This document shows positions 1 through 9,077 of a DNA stretch of 64,000 bases, piece by piece. Both the position numbers and the translations under genes were made by a program. This DNA comes from Maledivibacter sp. (lineage in GTDB: Bacteria > Bacillota > Clostridia > Peptostreptococcales > Caminicellaceae), in NCBI GenBank assembly GCA_025210375.1, contig JAOASB010000019.1, positions 1-64,000 on the forward strand, written 5' to 3'. A model generated the notes under the pieces. The model was not told where the DNA came from. It did no database searches and worked only from the letters and a program-made list of their open reading frames with translations. The first letter of the stretch is position 1, and every line of letters begins with the position of its first letter.

Positions 1-144
1 CTCTTACTTGGCTAAACCTAATATGCGAATATCATCCTTGATTTAATTGCTTAAGATATAAGCATATTTGATGGTATGGCTTTGAAGAATTTTAGACTAC
101 ATATGGCAGATAGTTTTTGCAGAAGGTAATTATGCAATTTGCTC
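1..144 (-). mobile_element. MITE-like element, copy A (cut by window edge)
   Basis: This stretch matches the reverse complement of 46785-46951 over its whole length, with a variable middle. Its inner end (131-144) carries the terminal repeat TTATGCAATTTGCTC seen in the other copy; the outer end lies beyond base 1. No open frame is present, so it is a non-autonomous element. It ends about 30 bases before the start of the next gene and may supply part of its promoter region. Confidence 0.75.
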
Positions 145-172
145 GATAGCCTTTATCTGAAGGAGGATTTTT

Positions 173-835
173 ATGGAAGTCAGGAATATAGGAGTAGAAA
201 ACCATACTACATCCAAGATAATATCAAATAAGAAGCAATTAGATGGTTTCATGAATCTCTTAAAGAAAAAGAAAAATTCAGGAAAAGGAGCTAAGGCGTT
301 CCTATCCTCTTTATCTCCCAATGAATTATATGAAATTCAAAAATCAAACCATCTTGCTTACGAAATAAAAATTGACAATATAAGTGATGAAGGTGCAGAA
401 AACCTATTTATAAATCCTGTGGATCATGAAAATGTATTAGACTTAAACAATGATGGGGTTGTTGAAGTTGGAGAAGCTAGAACCTTCGTTTATCCACCGC
501 CAAATGCACCGACTTCAGTTAAAAACGCTTGGATGGAAGCTACAAAGGATATGACAGAAAAGCAAAAAATGCTTGCCCTAGGGAGTCTTTTAGCAGCTCA
601 GGCTGAAGCCAATGCATATATAGGACCGGATGGAAATTGGACCCTCCGTAGTCCCGGTGAAGAAGGATGGGTTAATATATTTGGAACAGATACTGACTCA
701 TATAAGAATCTTTATAGTAAATTAATTTATAGGATAGACAATCCACTAGCACCTCGGAGCATTCAAGATCAAGAGATAGATAGATATACTAGGAAATTAT
801 TAGTGAAAATGATGGATATACTAAAGCAAAAATAA
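173..835 (+). CDS. Unknown protein with one EF-hand-like calcium loop
   Basis: A 220-residue soluble protein that I do not recognise. There is no signal peptide or membrane segment. Residues 90-101 (DLNNDGVVEVGE) fit the 12-residue EF-hand or dockerin calcium loop, with ligands at positions 1, 3, 5 and 12. The N-terminal 45 residues are lysine-rich, and a Pro-rich PPPNAP stretch lies near 108-113. The start is set by a strong GAAGGAGG site about 6 bases upstream. The gene stands alone between a MITE copy and a plus-strand terminator, facing the convergent metH operon. Calcium binding is inferred from the loop only. Confidence 0.6.
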   Translation: MEVRNIGVENHTTSKIISNKKQLDGFMNLLKKKKNSGKGAKAFLSSLSPNELYEIQKSNHLAYEIKIDNISDEGAENLFINPVDHENVLDLNNDGVVEVGEARTFVYPPPNAPTSVKNAWMEATKDMTEKQKMLALGSLLAAQAEANAYIGPDGNWTLRSPGEEGWVNIFGTDTDSYKNLYSKLIYRIDNPLAPRSIQDQEIDRYTRKLLVKMMDILKQK

Positions 836-867
836 TAAAAAATTCATATGATGATATACGAATCTAG

Positions 868-897
868 AAACAGGTCAATTTCCGACCTGTTTTTATA
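868..897 (+). terminator. Rho-independent terminator of the EF-hand gene
   Basis: The stem AAACAGGTC / GACCTGTTT with a 7-base loop is followed by a T run. It lies 33 bases after the stop codon. The minus-strand copy has no T tract, so it serves the plus strand. Confidence 0.8.
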
Positions 898-907
898 AAT
901 TTTAATT

Positions 908-3277
908 TTAAACTCCAAAAAACTTCTTGGCTATATTCACAGCCTCTCTAGCATCCTTACCGTAGTAATGGGCTCCTATCATTTCAGCGTATTCCTTATT
1001 TAGAACTGCGCCTCCTACCATAATAGAACATTCAGGCTTGTTTTTTTGTATCTCCTTTATTGTTTCCTCCATGTTTTGAACCGTGGTAGTCATTAGGGCA
1101 CTAAGCCCAACAAGCTTTATATCCTCCTCTTTAGCCGTATTTACTATATCTTCTATGGGTACATCCTTTCCCAGGTCTATAACATTAAATCCATAGTTTT
1201 CAAGGAGTATCTTAACAATATTCTTACCTATATCATGTATATCTCCTTTAACCGTAGCAAGTATTATTCTTCCCTTAGATATATTATTTTTTCCTTCCGA
1301 TATTAATCTATCTTTTATAGCTTCAAAGGCAATTTTCACAGTTTCTGCACTTCTTATAAGCTGAGGAAGAAATATTTCTCCCCTTTCATACTTCTCTCCA
1401 ACAATATCTAGGGCAGGAATCAAATAGGTATCCACTATTTCCATTGGCTCCTTACTCTTTAAAAACTCCTTCGTCTTGATATGGGCTTCATCCCTCATAC
1501 CATCTATTATTATTTGTTTTAAGTCTTTATCTACTTTTACTTTGCCTCTTTTTTCCTCTTTTGGAGCCTTACTATAGAAATCTATATACTCCTTGCATTC
1601 CTTATCCTGATTAGCAAGCACCTTAAATGATCTTATGGTATCCATAAGTATTTCTGATGTAGAATCAGTAATAGGTGCATCTAATCCATGCCCCAATGCT
1701 AATGCAAGGTATGTGGCATTCATAACCCTTCTGTTTGGAAGTCCAAAGGATACATTACTGGCTCCAAGGGCAGTTTTTACATTGTATTTTGATTTAATCA
1801 TTGGTATAGCCTTTAGGGTCTCCATTACAGCCCCCTGAGCCGCGGAAGCCGTAAGTACAAGACAGTCTATCAAAATATTTTCCTCTGGTATTCCATATTT
1901 TTTTGCAGTCTTAATTATCTTTTCAGCTATTTCTAATCTTTTTTCCGCAGTCTTGGGCAATCCTTCTTCATCTAAAGTCAAGCCTATAACACAAGTCCCA
2001 TATTTTTTTACTATGGGAAATATTTTTTTCATACTTGATTCCTTACCATTAACTGAGTTTATTATAGGCTTCCCATTATAAATTCTTACTGCTTCTTCAA
2101 TGACATCTGCCCTCATGCTATCTATTTGAAGAGGTAAATCCATTATACCTTGAAGCTCCATAATTACCCTTTTCATCATCCTATTTTCATCTATTTCTGG
2201 AAGTCCTAAGTTTACGTCAAGTATATCGGCCCCAGTTTCTTTTTGAACAATGGCCTCAGATATTATATAATCGATATTATTATTTTTCAAAGCTTCCTTT
2301 AACTTTTTCTTACCCGATGGATTTATTCGCTCTCCAATAATTTTTACACTTTCTCCCAGTATAACTGTCTTAGTAGAAGAGCATGCAGTACTTAGTTTCT
2401 TATTTTCTGATTTTCTAGGCTTCAAGCCCTTTAGACTTTCTTTAACAGCCTTTATGAAATCTGGATTTGTGCCGCAGCACCCACCCAATACAGCTACGCC
2501 CTTTTTAGCCATGTAATTTATCTCCTTGGCGAATTCCTCTGGAGTTAAATCATAAACCGTTTCCCCATTCCTTATCCTAGGAAGCCCTGCATTTGGCTGC
2601 ACCATTAGGGGTATAGTAGCCACTTCAAGAATTTCATGGATTATTGGCTTTAGCTGTTTTGGCCCTAGAGAGCAATTCACTCCCAATACATCTACTCCAA
2701 GTCCTTCTAAAACTTGAATCATAGTTATTGGATCGGTTCCAGTAAGGGTCCGCTTATTTTCCTGAAAGGTCATAGTGCAGAGGATAGGCAAACTACTGTT
2801 TTCTTTAGCTGCCAAAACAGCGGCCTTTGCTTCATATAAATCAGAAATTGTTTCTATCAAGACAATATCTGCCCCTGCATTTTCACCGGCTATCACTTGT
2901 TCCTTAAAGATATCATAGGCGTCATTAAAGCTTAAGGTTCCTATAGGCTCCATCATATGTCCTATGGGTCCCATATCTAGGGCAACTAATTTATCCTTTG
3001 ATGCCCTTCTAGCTATGGTGACGGCTTCCTTAATTATTTCATCCACACAGTAGGATGAGTCCTTTAACTTTAACCTATTTGCCCCAAAGGTATTAGTAGT
3101 TATTATATCTGCTCCCGCTTCTAAGTACTCTTTATGGATATCATATATAATTTCTGGATGTTGGATATTATAGACCTCCGGTAGCTGACCTCCCTTTAGC
3201 CCTTTTTGCTGTAGCATAGTTCCCATAGCCCCATCAAATAATAGAAAATTACTGCTTAGTAGTTTTTGAATATCCAC
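908..3277 (-). CDS. metH: Cobalamin-dependent methionine synthase (catalytic part)
   Basis: Transfers a methyl group from methyl-tetrahydrofolate through cobalamin to homocysteine, giving methionine. Three domains are visible: homocysteine S-methyltransferase (about 1-290, zinc-ligand motifs GVNCSLGP and GGCCGT), pterin-binding (about 310-570, opening with GERINPSG), and cobalamin cap plus binding domain (about 590-789, DIHDIGKN being the lower-ligand DxHxxG motif). At 789 residues it lacks the C-terminal AdoMet reactivation domain of E. coli MetH; that role falls to the preceding gene, which overlaps it by 29 bases. The start is GTG behind GGAAGGGGA. It is the last gene of the SAM-riboswitch operon. 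Confidence 0.93.
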   Translation of the reverse strand: MDIQKLLSSNFLLFDGAMGTMLQQKGLKGGQLPEVYNIQHPEIIYDIHKEYLEAGADIITTNTFGANRLKLKDSSYCVDEIIKEAVTIARRASKDKLVALDMGPIGHMMEPIGTLSFNDAYDIFKEQVIAGENAGADIVLIETISDLYEAKAAVLAAKENSSLPILCTMTFQENKRTLTGTDPITMIQVLEGLGVDVLGVNCSLGPKQLKPIIHEILEVATIPLMVQPNAGLPRIRNGETVYDLTPEEFAKEINYMAKKGVAVLGGCCGTNPDFIKAVKESLKGLKPRKSENKKLSTACSSTKTVILGESVKIIGERINPSGKKKLKEALKNNNIDYIISEAIVQKETGADILDVNLGLPEIDENRMMKRVIMELQGIMDLPLQIDSMRADVIEEAVRIYNGKPIINSVNGKESSMKKIFPIVKKYGTCVIGLTLDEEGLPKTAEKRLEIAEKIIKTAKKYGIPEENILIDCLVLTASAAQGAVMETLKAIPMIKSKYNVKTALGASNVSFGLPNRRVMNATYLALALGHGLDAPITDSTSEILMDTIRSFKVLANQDKECKEYIDFYSKAPKEEKRGKVKVDKDLKQIIIDGMRDEAHIKTKEFLKSKEPMEIVDTYLIPALDIVGEKYERGEIFLPQLIRSAETVKIAFEAIKDRLISEGKNNISKGRIILATVKGDIHDIGKNIVKILLENYGFNVIDLGKDVPIEDIVNTAKEEDIKLVGLSALMTTTVQNMEETIKEIQKNKPECSIMVGGAVLNKEYAEMIGAHYYGKDAREAVNIAKKFFGV

Positions 3278-3980
3278 AGCTATCCCCTTCCTTTACAAAT
3301 AAACAGTTATTATATAATCTACAGTTTTCACAGCTCGTCAATTGACTTTTTACTTCTTCACCAATTCCTATCACCGCAGTCACAGATTTTCTTGGAATCA
3401 ATATACAGCTATCAGTTACCGTAAGTCCAATATGCTTTGATGTATCTAGGAGTTTTAAAATCTTGGGCTGTATTTCAATAGGTAAATCCCCATATCCAGG
3501 ACTATATCTTGAAGTAGTATTATATCCATTATTTAATGCAATCCTTTTTATTACAACCTCAACCCTATCACATAGTGCTTCTACAGCTGTAGTTGCCGTG
3601 GCATCAAAGACTAAGCTTTTTGTCAAATCAATCTTACTATAATATTTAATTCTTCGGTCTACTTCAGTGCCCAAGGTCACTGCCATAACAACACACTTTT
3701 CACAGTTTTGTAAATGTCTATATATATCATTTCCCACCAATTTCAGATTTGAGTTCTGCAAAGAGATGTCATTGCATCCTCTCTTGATTTCATATATATT
3801 ATATACAAAATTTGTCTTGATCAAATCTAAAATTTCGTGGGTACAAGTATCTATGATACTATTGGTAACTTCATCTACATTTTTTGAACTGTATCCTAGA
3901 TATCGTAGGATTTCATTCTTATGAATCACTAAATCTATATGTTTTTTATTGATCATGCTGTAATCAAGAGGCTTCTTCAT
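3249..3980 (-). CDS. MetH activation-domain protein, stand-alone
   Basis: A 243-residue protein matching the free-standing AdoMet-binding reactivation domain of methionine synthase. This domain re-methylates oxidised cobalamin. The stretch RYSPGYGDLPIEIQPKI corresponds to the RxSPGYG motif that contacts AdoMet in MetH. The C-terminus is Cys-rich (SCENCRLYNNC), as often seen in clostridial versions, and may bind metal. It overlaps metF by 17 bases and metH by 29, so the three are very probably translationally coupled. Confidence 0.88.
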   Translation of the reverse strand: MKKPLDYSMINKKHIDLVIHKNEILRYLGYSSKNVDEVTNSIIDTCTHEILDLIKTNFVYNIYEIKRGCNDISLQNSNLKLVGNDIYRHLQNCEKCVVMAVTLGTEVDRRIKYYSKIDLTKSLVFDATATTAVEALCDRVEVVIKRIALNNGYNTTSRYSPGYGDLPIEIQPKILKLLDTSKHIGLTVTDSCILIPRKSVTAVIGIGEEVKSQLTSCENCRLYNNCLFVKEGDSCGYSKTTKQ

Positions 3981-4860
3981 CGGTGAGAACTCCCCTTATG
4001 GTCTTGATATTTTCTAATATTCTTCTAGTTGTTTTAGGTCTGTTCATTGTATATACATGGATTCCATCTATACCCCATGAAAGAAGATCTATAATTTGCT
4101 CTATTGCATAGGCTATCCCAGCTTCCTTTAATGCCTCGGGCTTATGCTCATATTTTTGTAATATTCTTAAAAACTTCTTAGGTAATATACATCCCGTTAA
4201 CGAAGTAATTCTTTCCACTTGTTTTTTATTAAGTACTGGTAAAATTCCTGCCACAATAGGTACATTTATACCTAATTTATCGGTCTTATCCTTGAAATCA
4301 TAAAATGTTTCGTTATTAAAAAATAATTGGGTTATTAGAAAATCTACACCACAATCTACCTTTTCCTTTAAATGCAGCAAATCTTCCTCCAGGCTTTGGC
4401 ATTCTAGATGCTTCTCAGGATAACATGCTGCTCCCACACAAAAATCATCGTATCTCTTAATATGGGAAATTAAATCCTTTGCATATTTATACTGATTATT
4501 CCTTGCATAAACTGAATCCATTCCTTGGGGGTAATCCCCTCTAAGTGCCAATATATTTCTAACTCCATTTTGTTTTAAAGCATTAAGAGTATTATCTATC
4601 TCATCCTCTGTAGATGTTAGACAGGTGAGATGTGCAAGGGACGATAGATTATATTTATTTTTGATGAAAGATGCTATTTCTACCGTGGTATCCTTTGTAC
4701 TTCCTCCCGCTCCATAGGTTACGCTCATAAAATCCGGTCTCAAGTCATTTAAAGCATCTATTGTATTGTAGATGGTTTCCACAGGATAATTTTCCTTTGG
4801 TGGAAATATTTCAAATGAAATAAGTGGCTTTTTATTTTTCAATTTATCTTTAATTAACAT
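3964..4860 (-). CDS. metF: Methylenetetrahydrofolate reductase
   Basis: Reduces 5,10-methylene-THF to 5-methyl-THF, the methyl donor for MetH. The 298 residues fit the bacterial TIM-barrel flavoprotein. Visible family motifs are SFEIFPPKE near residue 15, where the Glu is the catalytic acid, SVTYGAGGSTKD near 48, and LALRGDYP near 104. No regulatory domain is present, as in other bacterial enzymes. It sits between the UPF0280 gene and the MetH-activation gene in one operon. Confidence 0.93.
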   Translation of the reverse strand: MLIKDKLKNKKPLISFEIFPPKENYPVETIYNTIDALNDLRPDFMSVTYGAGGSTKDTTVEIASFIKNKYNLSSLAHLTCLTSTEDEIDNTLNALKQNGVRNILALRGDYPQGMDSVYARNNQYKYAKDLISHIKRYDDFCVGAACYPEKHLECQSLEEDLLHLKEKVDCGVDFLITQLFFNNETFYDFKDKTDKLGINVPIVAGILPVLNKKQVERITSLTGCILPKKFLRILQKYEHKPEALKEAGIAYAIEQIIDLLSWGIDGIHVYTMNRPKTTRRILENIKTIRGVLTDEEAS

Positions 4861-4902
4861 CCATATTCCTCCCGTTATAAATATAAATTTTTAAAAACTT
4901 TC

Positions 4903-5625
4903 TCAAGGTCTAACTAACTCTACCTTTCCCCAAGCACCCATTTTGTCCTTGATAATTATTAGAATCCCTTCAATCCCTTTAATGGCCTTTCCATATTGAA
5001 TTCCTTTTTCTATATCACTGGGTTTTTTTATGATATTTCCTATGGCCGTTGCTGTAGCATCGGCTAACAAGGTATCCTTAGATAGGACTACAACGGCATC
5101 GGCATTCCCAAAGCTAAGGGAGTGTCCTATTGTTCCTGCTGAGGTACAAATACCTAATGGAGTATCTTCAGGGGATATCGATAAAGCAAGCTTTTGTGAA
5201 AATGGAGAATTGCCAGCATATATCAATATCTTCCTTTCCTTATTGGTTTTAATAAAGATATCTCCACCATTTTCGATCATGATTTCATCGGTATGCTTTA
5301 ATAAATCCAAGCCCACATATTGGGATATAGCCCCTGCTACTGAAGCCATAGGTCCAACATTGGCACATTTAGCTGCCTTTGCCATATGTTTTACCACTTT
5401 ATCTGCTTCATCTGAAACTTCTATGGGAACTAGGCTTTTATAAAACAATATATTTTTATCTCCATAGGCTTTGATATCATTCCTATACTTTTCAAGGTAT
5501 CCCTTCGCTTCATTTTTCAGATTGTTTTTTGCAGATATATGTAAATCCGATTCCCTATCTATTACTGTAAAGCTAATAAATTCATGGGCCTTTACATAGT
5601 CTCTATAAAATCTTTTTTCATACAT
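4903..5625 (-). CDS. UPF0280 (COG2122, ApbE-like) protein
   Basis: A 240-residue protein of the UPF0280/COG2122 family, structurally related to ApbE flavin transferases. Recognised by the N-terminal YEKRFYRDYV and the middle run GPMASVAGAISQYVG. In methanogens the family has been linked to sulfide assimilation and often sits beside DUF39 and NIL-ferredoxin genes, as here. A role in sulfur delivery for homocysteine synthesis is therefore likely, but the reaction is not established. The ribosome site is AGGAGA. The gene is separated from the upstream ferredoxin gene by a repeat element. Confidence 0.82.
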   Translation of the reverse strand: MYEKRFYRDYVKAHEFISFTVIDRESDLHISAKNNLKNEAKGYLEKYRNDIKAYGDKNILFYKSLVPIEVSDEADKVVKHMAKAAKCANVGPMASVAGAISQYVGLDLLKHTDEIMIENGGDIFIKTNKERKILIYAGNSPFSQKLALSISPEDTPLGICTSAGTIGHSLSFGNADAVVVLSKDTLLADATATAIGNIIKKPSDIEKGIQYGKAIKGIEGILIIIKDKMGAWGKVELVRP

Positions 5626-5649
5626 TTCTCCTATCTCCTATATAGTCAG

Positions 5650-5800
5650 ATTCAAAAATAAACTAGTCATACCACTCCTGCTTTTGATTTTTTTCGTAGT
5701 TACTCAATTACTTACATACATTGAGTATGCCAGTAACTGAGTGCCTAGAAAATAATCAAAATTACTTTACAGCCCGAATTGTTTATTTTTTTCATATGCC
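5650..5800. mobile_element. Palindromic-end MITE, family 2 (about 150 bp)
   Basis: The left end AAAAATAAACTAGT and right end GTTTATTTTTTTCATATGCC are inverted relatives of each other and of the ends at 40572-40626 and 46543-46702. The middle (GTTACTCAATTACTTACATA...GTATGCC) resembles the reverse complement of the middle of the 46543 copy. It has no coding capacity. It sits exactly between the stop codon of the NIL-ferredoxin gene and the UPF0280 gene, inside the methionine operon. Confidence 0.6.
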
Positions 5801-6202
5801 TTAAACTATACTAGCTATAGCTCTTACGGGACAAGCTTTTATGCATAATTTACAATCAAGGCACCTGTCTTTATGGAAGATAATCTTCCAGTCCTTGTCC
5901 ATAGTCAATGCCCCTACTTCACAAATAGCCGTACAAGCTCCGCAATTGACGCAGGAATCCCCATCTATTCTTATTGCCGTATTTATTATGCTAACCTTAA
6001 CACCTTTAATTTTTAAATACTCAATACCTAAGTTCAATTTTTCTTCTAGTCCCTCCACTTCTAAAAATAACGAGCCCTTAATATTGTAGTCTATCGATGC
6101 TCTTAAAATATTTATCTTTAGATCATAGTTCTTTATAAGTGTATAGGTGATTGGTTCACCCGTTAAATTCGATGGAAAGGATAAAAGTAATAGCTTTTTC
6201 AT
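5801..6202 (-). CDS. NIL-domain protein with two [4Fe-4S] clusters
   Basis: 133 residues: a NIL substrate-binding-type domain (about 1-75) then a bacterial ferredoxin domain with two full cluster motifs, CVNCGACTAIC (about 84-94) and CLDCKLCIKAC (about 114-124). In methanogens the NIL-ferredoxin partner of DUF39 proteins is needed for homocysteine formation from aspartate semialdehyde and sulfide. It lies 3 bases after the DUF39 gene, matching that pairing. It probably supplies electrons or handles a persulfide for its partner. Confidence 0.88.
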   Translation of the reverse strand: MKKLLLLSFPSNLTGEPITYTLIKNYDLKINILRASIDYNIKGSLFLEVEGLEEKLNLGIEYLKIKGVKVSIINTAIRIDGDSCVNCGACTAICEVGALTMDKDWKIIFHKDRCLDCKLCIKACPVRAIASIV

Positions 6203-6205
6203 TCC

Positions 6206-7378
6206 TTAAACCTCCTCTGATTCTACTATTTCAAGGGATTTCAACCTATTATTAAGTGGAAAAACTTGAATGGGCTCTTGTATAAAAAAATCACCTTTTT
6301 GTATCCATGTCTTAAGCTCCTGTGCTATACTACGTGCCTTTTCTAAACTCGACAATGGCGCGGTCTTTATTTCCTCCCCGTCTAGGCTTACCTTTCCGCT
6401 TCTAAGCTCCTTATAGCTCACTCTTTTTAAGCTAGGTTTACTTCTTTTTTGTACACTATAATCTATGATATTGGTATAGATATCTTTATCCTCAATTGAA
6501 ACATTTTTCATTATTTCTTCATCAAGTATTGGTATTGGTATTCCTATACCCACAAACATAGATGTACCATATCTCTCAAACACAGCTGGTCTGATGTATT
6601 TTGTACTCATATTTTTCAAATCCCCTATTACTGCCAAGGTTCCAGCTCCACCTAGTGGTATACCCCTCTCATCTCTTTCACATGCCGAATTAAATTGTGT
6701 CCCCTGCCATGATACATATCCAACGGTTCCAGCCAAAAAAATTCTTGTTCCTATACCTATGGTTTTGTATAGTGGATCGTTGAAAAGTGGACTTAACTGA
6801 CCCGACGTTGAATAGGTAATATTTCCTTTGTTTGGCTGAAGTATTCCCATATAGGTATAAAGTCTTCTATTGGAAGTATTTATTGCCGCATCATAGTTTT
6901 GATAACAGTTTCTAGGATTAAACAAATAGGCTTCATTTATAGAATCCTTTGTTATAAATGTCTCCACTTCTTTACAAGGATAACAATCGGTTCCCTTAGC
7001 AGTTGCCCTTAGATGAACTTTTTTTCCATCTATAAGGTCACATATTACATGGGCGCCACCATATTCTGGACCCTTTTCCTCGGATTCTTCAGTTGCTCCT
7101 ATATATACGTCTACCGCTGCAAGTCCTGCATAAGCAGATACTCCATTCAAATGCACCTTAGACATTCTTATCGGTGGATCAGAATGACCAAAATTGAGAA
7201 ATGCTCCTGTGGAACACATAGGACCAAAGGTGGCTGTTGTTACAACATCAACATATTTGCTTGCTTCCTTTATCCCCTTTTCCTTTACGATATCAATTAC
7301 TTCCTCTGCTGTAACCACAACCGCTTCACCTTTTTTTATCTTTTCGTTAATTTCTTCATAGGATTTCTTAAATGACAC
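6206..7378 (-). CDS. Homocysteine biosynthesis protein, DUF39 family
   Basis: A 390-residue DUF39/HcyBio protein (COG1900), the proposed L-aspartate-semialdehyde sulfurtransferase that makes homocysteine directly from aspartate semialdehyde. Family features are TFGPMCSTGAFLNFGHSDPP near residues 50-70, holding the conserved Cys, and DCYPCKEVETF near 130. The CBS-domain tail of the methanogen form is absent; 390 residues is usual for the bacterial form. The start is GTG behind AAGGGGGAAA. As first gene after two SAM-I riboswitches it fixes the operon's role as methionine synthesis. Confidence 0.88.
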   Translation of the reverse strand: MSFKKSYEEINEKIKKGEAVVVTAEEVIDIVKEKGIKEASKYVDVVTTATFGPMCSTGAFLNFGHSDPPIRMSKVHLNGVSAYAGLAAVDVYIGATEESEEKGPEYGGAHVICDLIDGKKVHLRATAKGTDCYPCKEVETFITKDSINEAYLFNPRNCYQNYDAAINTSNRRLYTYMGILQPNKGNITYSTSGQLSPLFNDPLYKTIGIGTRIFLAGTVGYVSWQGTQFNSACERDERGIPLGGAGTLAVIGDLKNMSTKYIRPAVFERYGTSMFVGIGIPIPILDEEIMKNVSIEDKDIYTNIIDYSVQKRSKPSLKRVSYKELRSGKVSLDGEEIKTAPLSSLEKARSIAQELKTWIQKGDFFIQEPIQVFPLNNRLKSLEIVESEEV

Positions 7379-7489
7379 ATCAATTTCCCCCTTGATTCTA
7401 AATTTGATTTTTGATGTTTATTTTTTAAATATTTTTTATAATCCTTAAATTTCCCCTAAGTAACCTTCAGCCCCCTTCTTTCATATACA

Positions 7490-7636
7490 AATAAAAACCT
7501 TCTCCGACAATAGAAAAGGCTTTAGACTCAGCTCTCTCATCTGCCGGTATATTACCGCTGGATTTAGCACCTTTATACATTATGTATTGGTTGCCGGACT
7601 TCACAGGGCCAGTTCCCTCCGTCACTCTGGATAAGA
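7490..7636 (-). promoter_or_regulatory. SAM-I (S-box) riboswitch, proximal copy with terminator
   Basis: On the minus strand the S-box core is read in order: CTTATCCAGAGTGACGGAGG, GGGAACTGGCCCTGTGAAG, TCCGGCAACC, GGTGCTAAATCCAGC and CCGGCAGATGAGAG. An expression-platform hairpin follows (AGCCTTTTC / GGAGAAGGTTTTTAT, about 7490-7522). SAM binding should favour the terminator and shut off the methionine operon. It lies about 110 bases upstream of the DUF39 start. Confidence 0.95.
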
Positions 7637-7721
7637 ATATTTATTAAATTAAGTTGTAGGTTTTAAATTTCCAAAGCTATAACATATATATTATGTAATT
7701 TCCTAAATTATTATTGTATAT

Positions 7722-7872
7722 AAAAAACCTTCTCCGTCATCAGAGAAGGTTTAATCACCTTTTGCTCTCATCTGTCGGTATTTTTTACCGCTGGATTTGG
7801 CACCTTTGTACATATTTGTACCGGTTGCCGGACATCATAGGGCCAGTTCCCTCCGCCACTCTGGATAAGAGT
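7722..7872 (-). promoter_or_regulatory. SAM-I (S-box) riboswitch, distal copy with terminator
   Basis: A second complete S-box aptamer (about 7760-7872), with the same GGGAACTGGCCCTATGATG, TCCGGCAACC and GATGAGAG blocks and its own strong terminator AAACCTTCTC / GAGAAGGTTTTTTAT at 7725-7757. It is transcribed before the proximal copy, so polymerase must pass two SAM-responsive terminators in series. Confidence 0.95.
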
Positions 7873-7901
7873 ATGAATATTCACTTTTTTAATTGATTAT
7901 A

Positions 7902-7930
7902 AGTATACTGTCCACATTAAGAATTGTCAA
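7902..7930 (-). promoter_or_regulatory. Sigma-A promoter of the methionine operon
   Basis: On the minus strand TTGACA (7930-7925) and TATACT (7907-7902) are separated by exactly 17 bases. This is a near-consensus housekeeping promoter about 30 bases ahead of the distal S-box. Confidence 0.88.
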
Positions 7931-8036
7931 TACTTTTTTGAAAATTTTTTATATTATTTACTAATACACAAAATAGACAAGCCATAATTTTTAAAATAAC
8001 CCCTTGAAATCTGTTTGAATCACAATTCCCTCTTAA

Positions 8037-9077
8037 TCATTCTAATTCCTGAACTCCTATATTAAATTCTTTACCATTTAATCTTATATTAAAGTTCCTC
8101 CTGGTTTTTATTATATTATTTATTTTTATTTGTTCAAACTCGCTTATTATCTGAGATAATCTTTTTTCCCTCTCCTTTGCAAGCGCTTGAGCCCCATCTA
8201 TGTTGATTTTCTGGAATTTAACCTTATCACCTGCTTTTAGCTGAGCAAGGTATGGTATATCCGCTGAAATCACATTGGCTATCTTTGTATATCCACCTGT
8301 GGTTTGCCTATCCGCCATCATAATTATAGGCTCACCATGTCCGGGTACCTGTATTGCCCCTAGGGTAATACCTCCTGATATTATATCAGCCCCTTCTTCA
8401 TGCTGTATTTTTGCTCCATTTAATCTATATCCCATCCTGTCACATTGGTTCGACAGGGTATATTCATTATTTAAGAATGCTTCAATTCCATCCTTAGTAA
8501 ATCTATAATCCTCTGGCCCCATAATAACTCTAGCAATATACTGATTTTTATAAGTTGGTATAAAATCCTTTGTAATCCTTCTAACTCCTAAATATTTATA
8601 TCCTTTATCTCTATTAACCGACAGCAAATCTCCCATTTTAAGCTTTCTACCTTCTAATCCTCCAAGTTTTCCTCTAAGATATGTGGACTTGCTATCCATG
8701 ATTTTGGGTAAATCAAATCCACCTGATACAGCTAAATATGACCTGCATCCCTTTTTTAAATCCCCAAATTTTAAGACATCCCCTTTATTTACATAAATAG
8801 TACTATACATACCAATTTCTTTTCCATTGATAGTAGGAGATATATCTCCTCCAGTTATTGAAATAATCAAATTATCATCAAACTCTATTTCAGGCCCCAT
8901 AAAGGTACTTTCAATGACGGCCTCATATCTATCATTGCCAACCAATATGTTTGCAAGCTGTAATGAAAGAATATCCATTGCCCCCGCTGTGGGTATTCCA
9001 TACTGTCCATGGCCTATTCTTCCAGCATCTTGAATGGTTGTAAGTGGCCCAGCATTAATTACCTTTAAGCTAGCCAT
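8037..9077 (-). CDS. pxpC: 5-oxoprolinase subunit C (KipA/PxpC)
   Basis: 346 residues of the biotin-dependent carboxyltransferase-like / KipA family. With PxpA and PxpB it forms the ATP-dependent 5-oxoprolinase that opens pyroglutamate to glutamate. Family features are the N-terminal TIQDAGRIGHGQYGIPTAGAMD (about 13-34) and GHGEPIIMMADRQTTGGY (about 251-268). It overlaps pxpB by 8 bases and is the last gene of the operon. The start follows AAAGGAGGT. Confidence 0.92.
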   Translation of the reverse strand: MASLKVINAGPLTTIQDAGRIGHGQYGIPTAGAMDILSLQLANILVGNDRYEAVIESTFMGPEIEFDDNLIISITGGDISPTINGKEIGMYSTIYVNKGDVLKFGDLKKGCRSYLAVSGGFDLPKIMDSKSTYLRGKLGGLEGRKLKMGDLLSVNRDKGYKYLGVRRITKDFIPTYKNQYIARVIMGPEDYRFTKDGIEAFLNNEYTLSNQCDRMGYRLNGAKIQHEEGADIISGGITLGAIQVPGHGEPIIMMADRQTTGGYTKIANVISADIPYLAQLKAGDKVKFQKINIDGAQALAKEREKRLSQIISEFEQIKINNIIKTRRNFNIRLNGKEFNIGVQELE

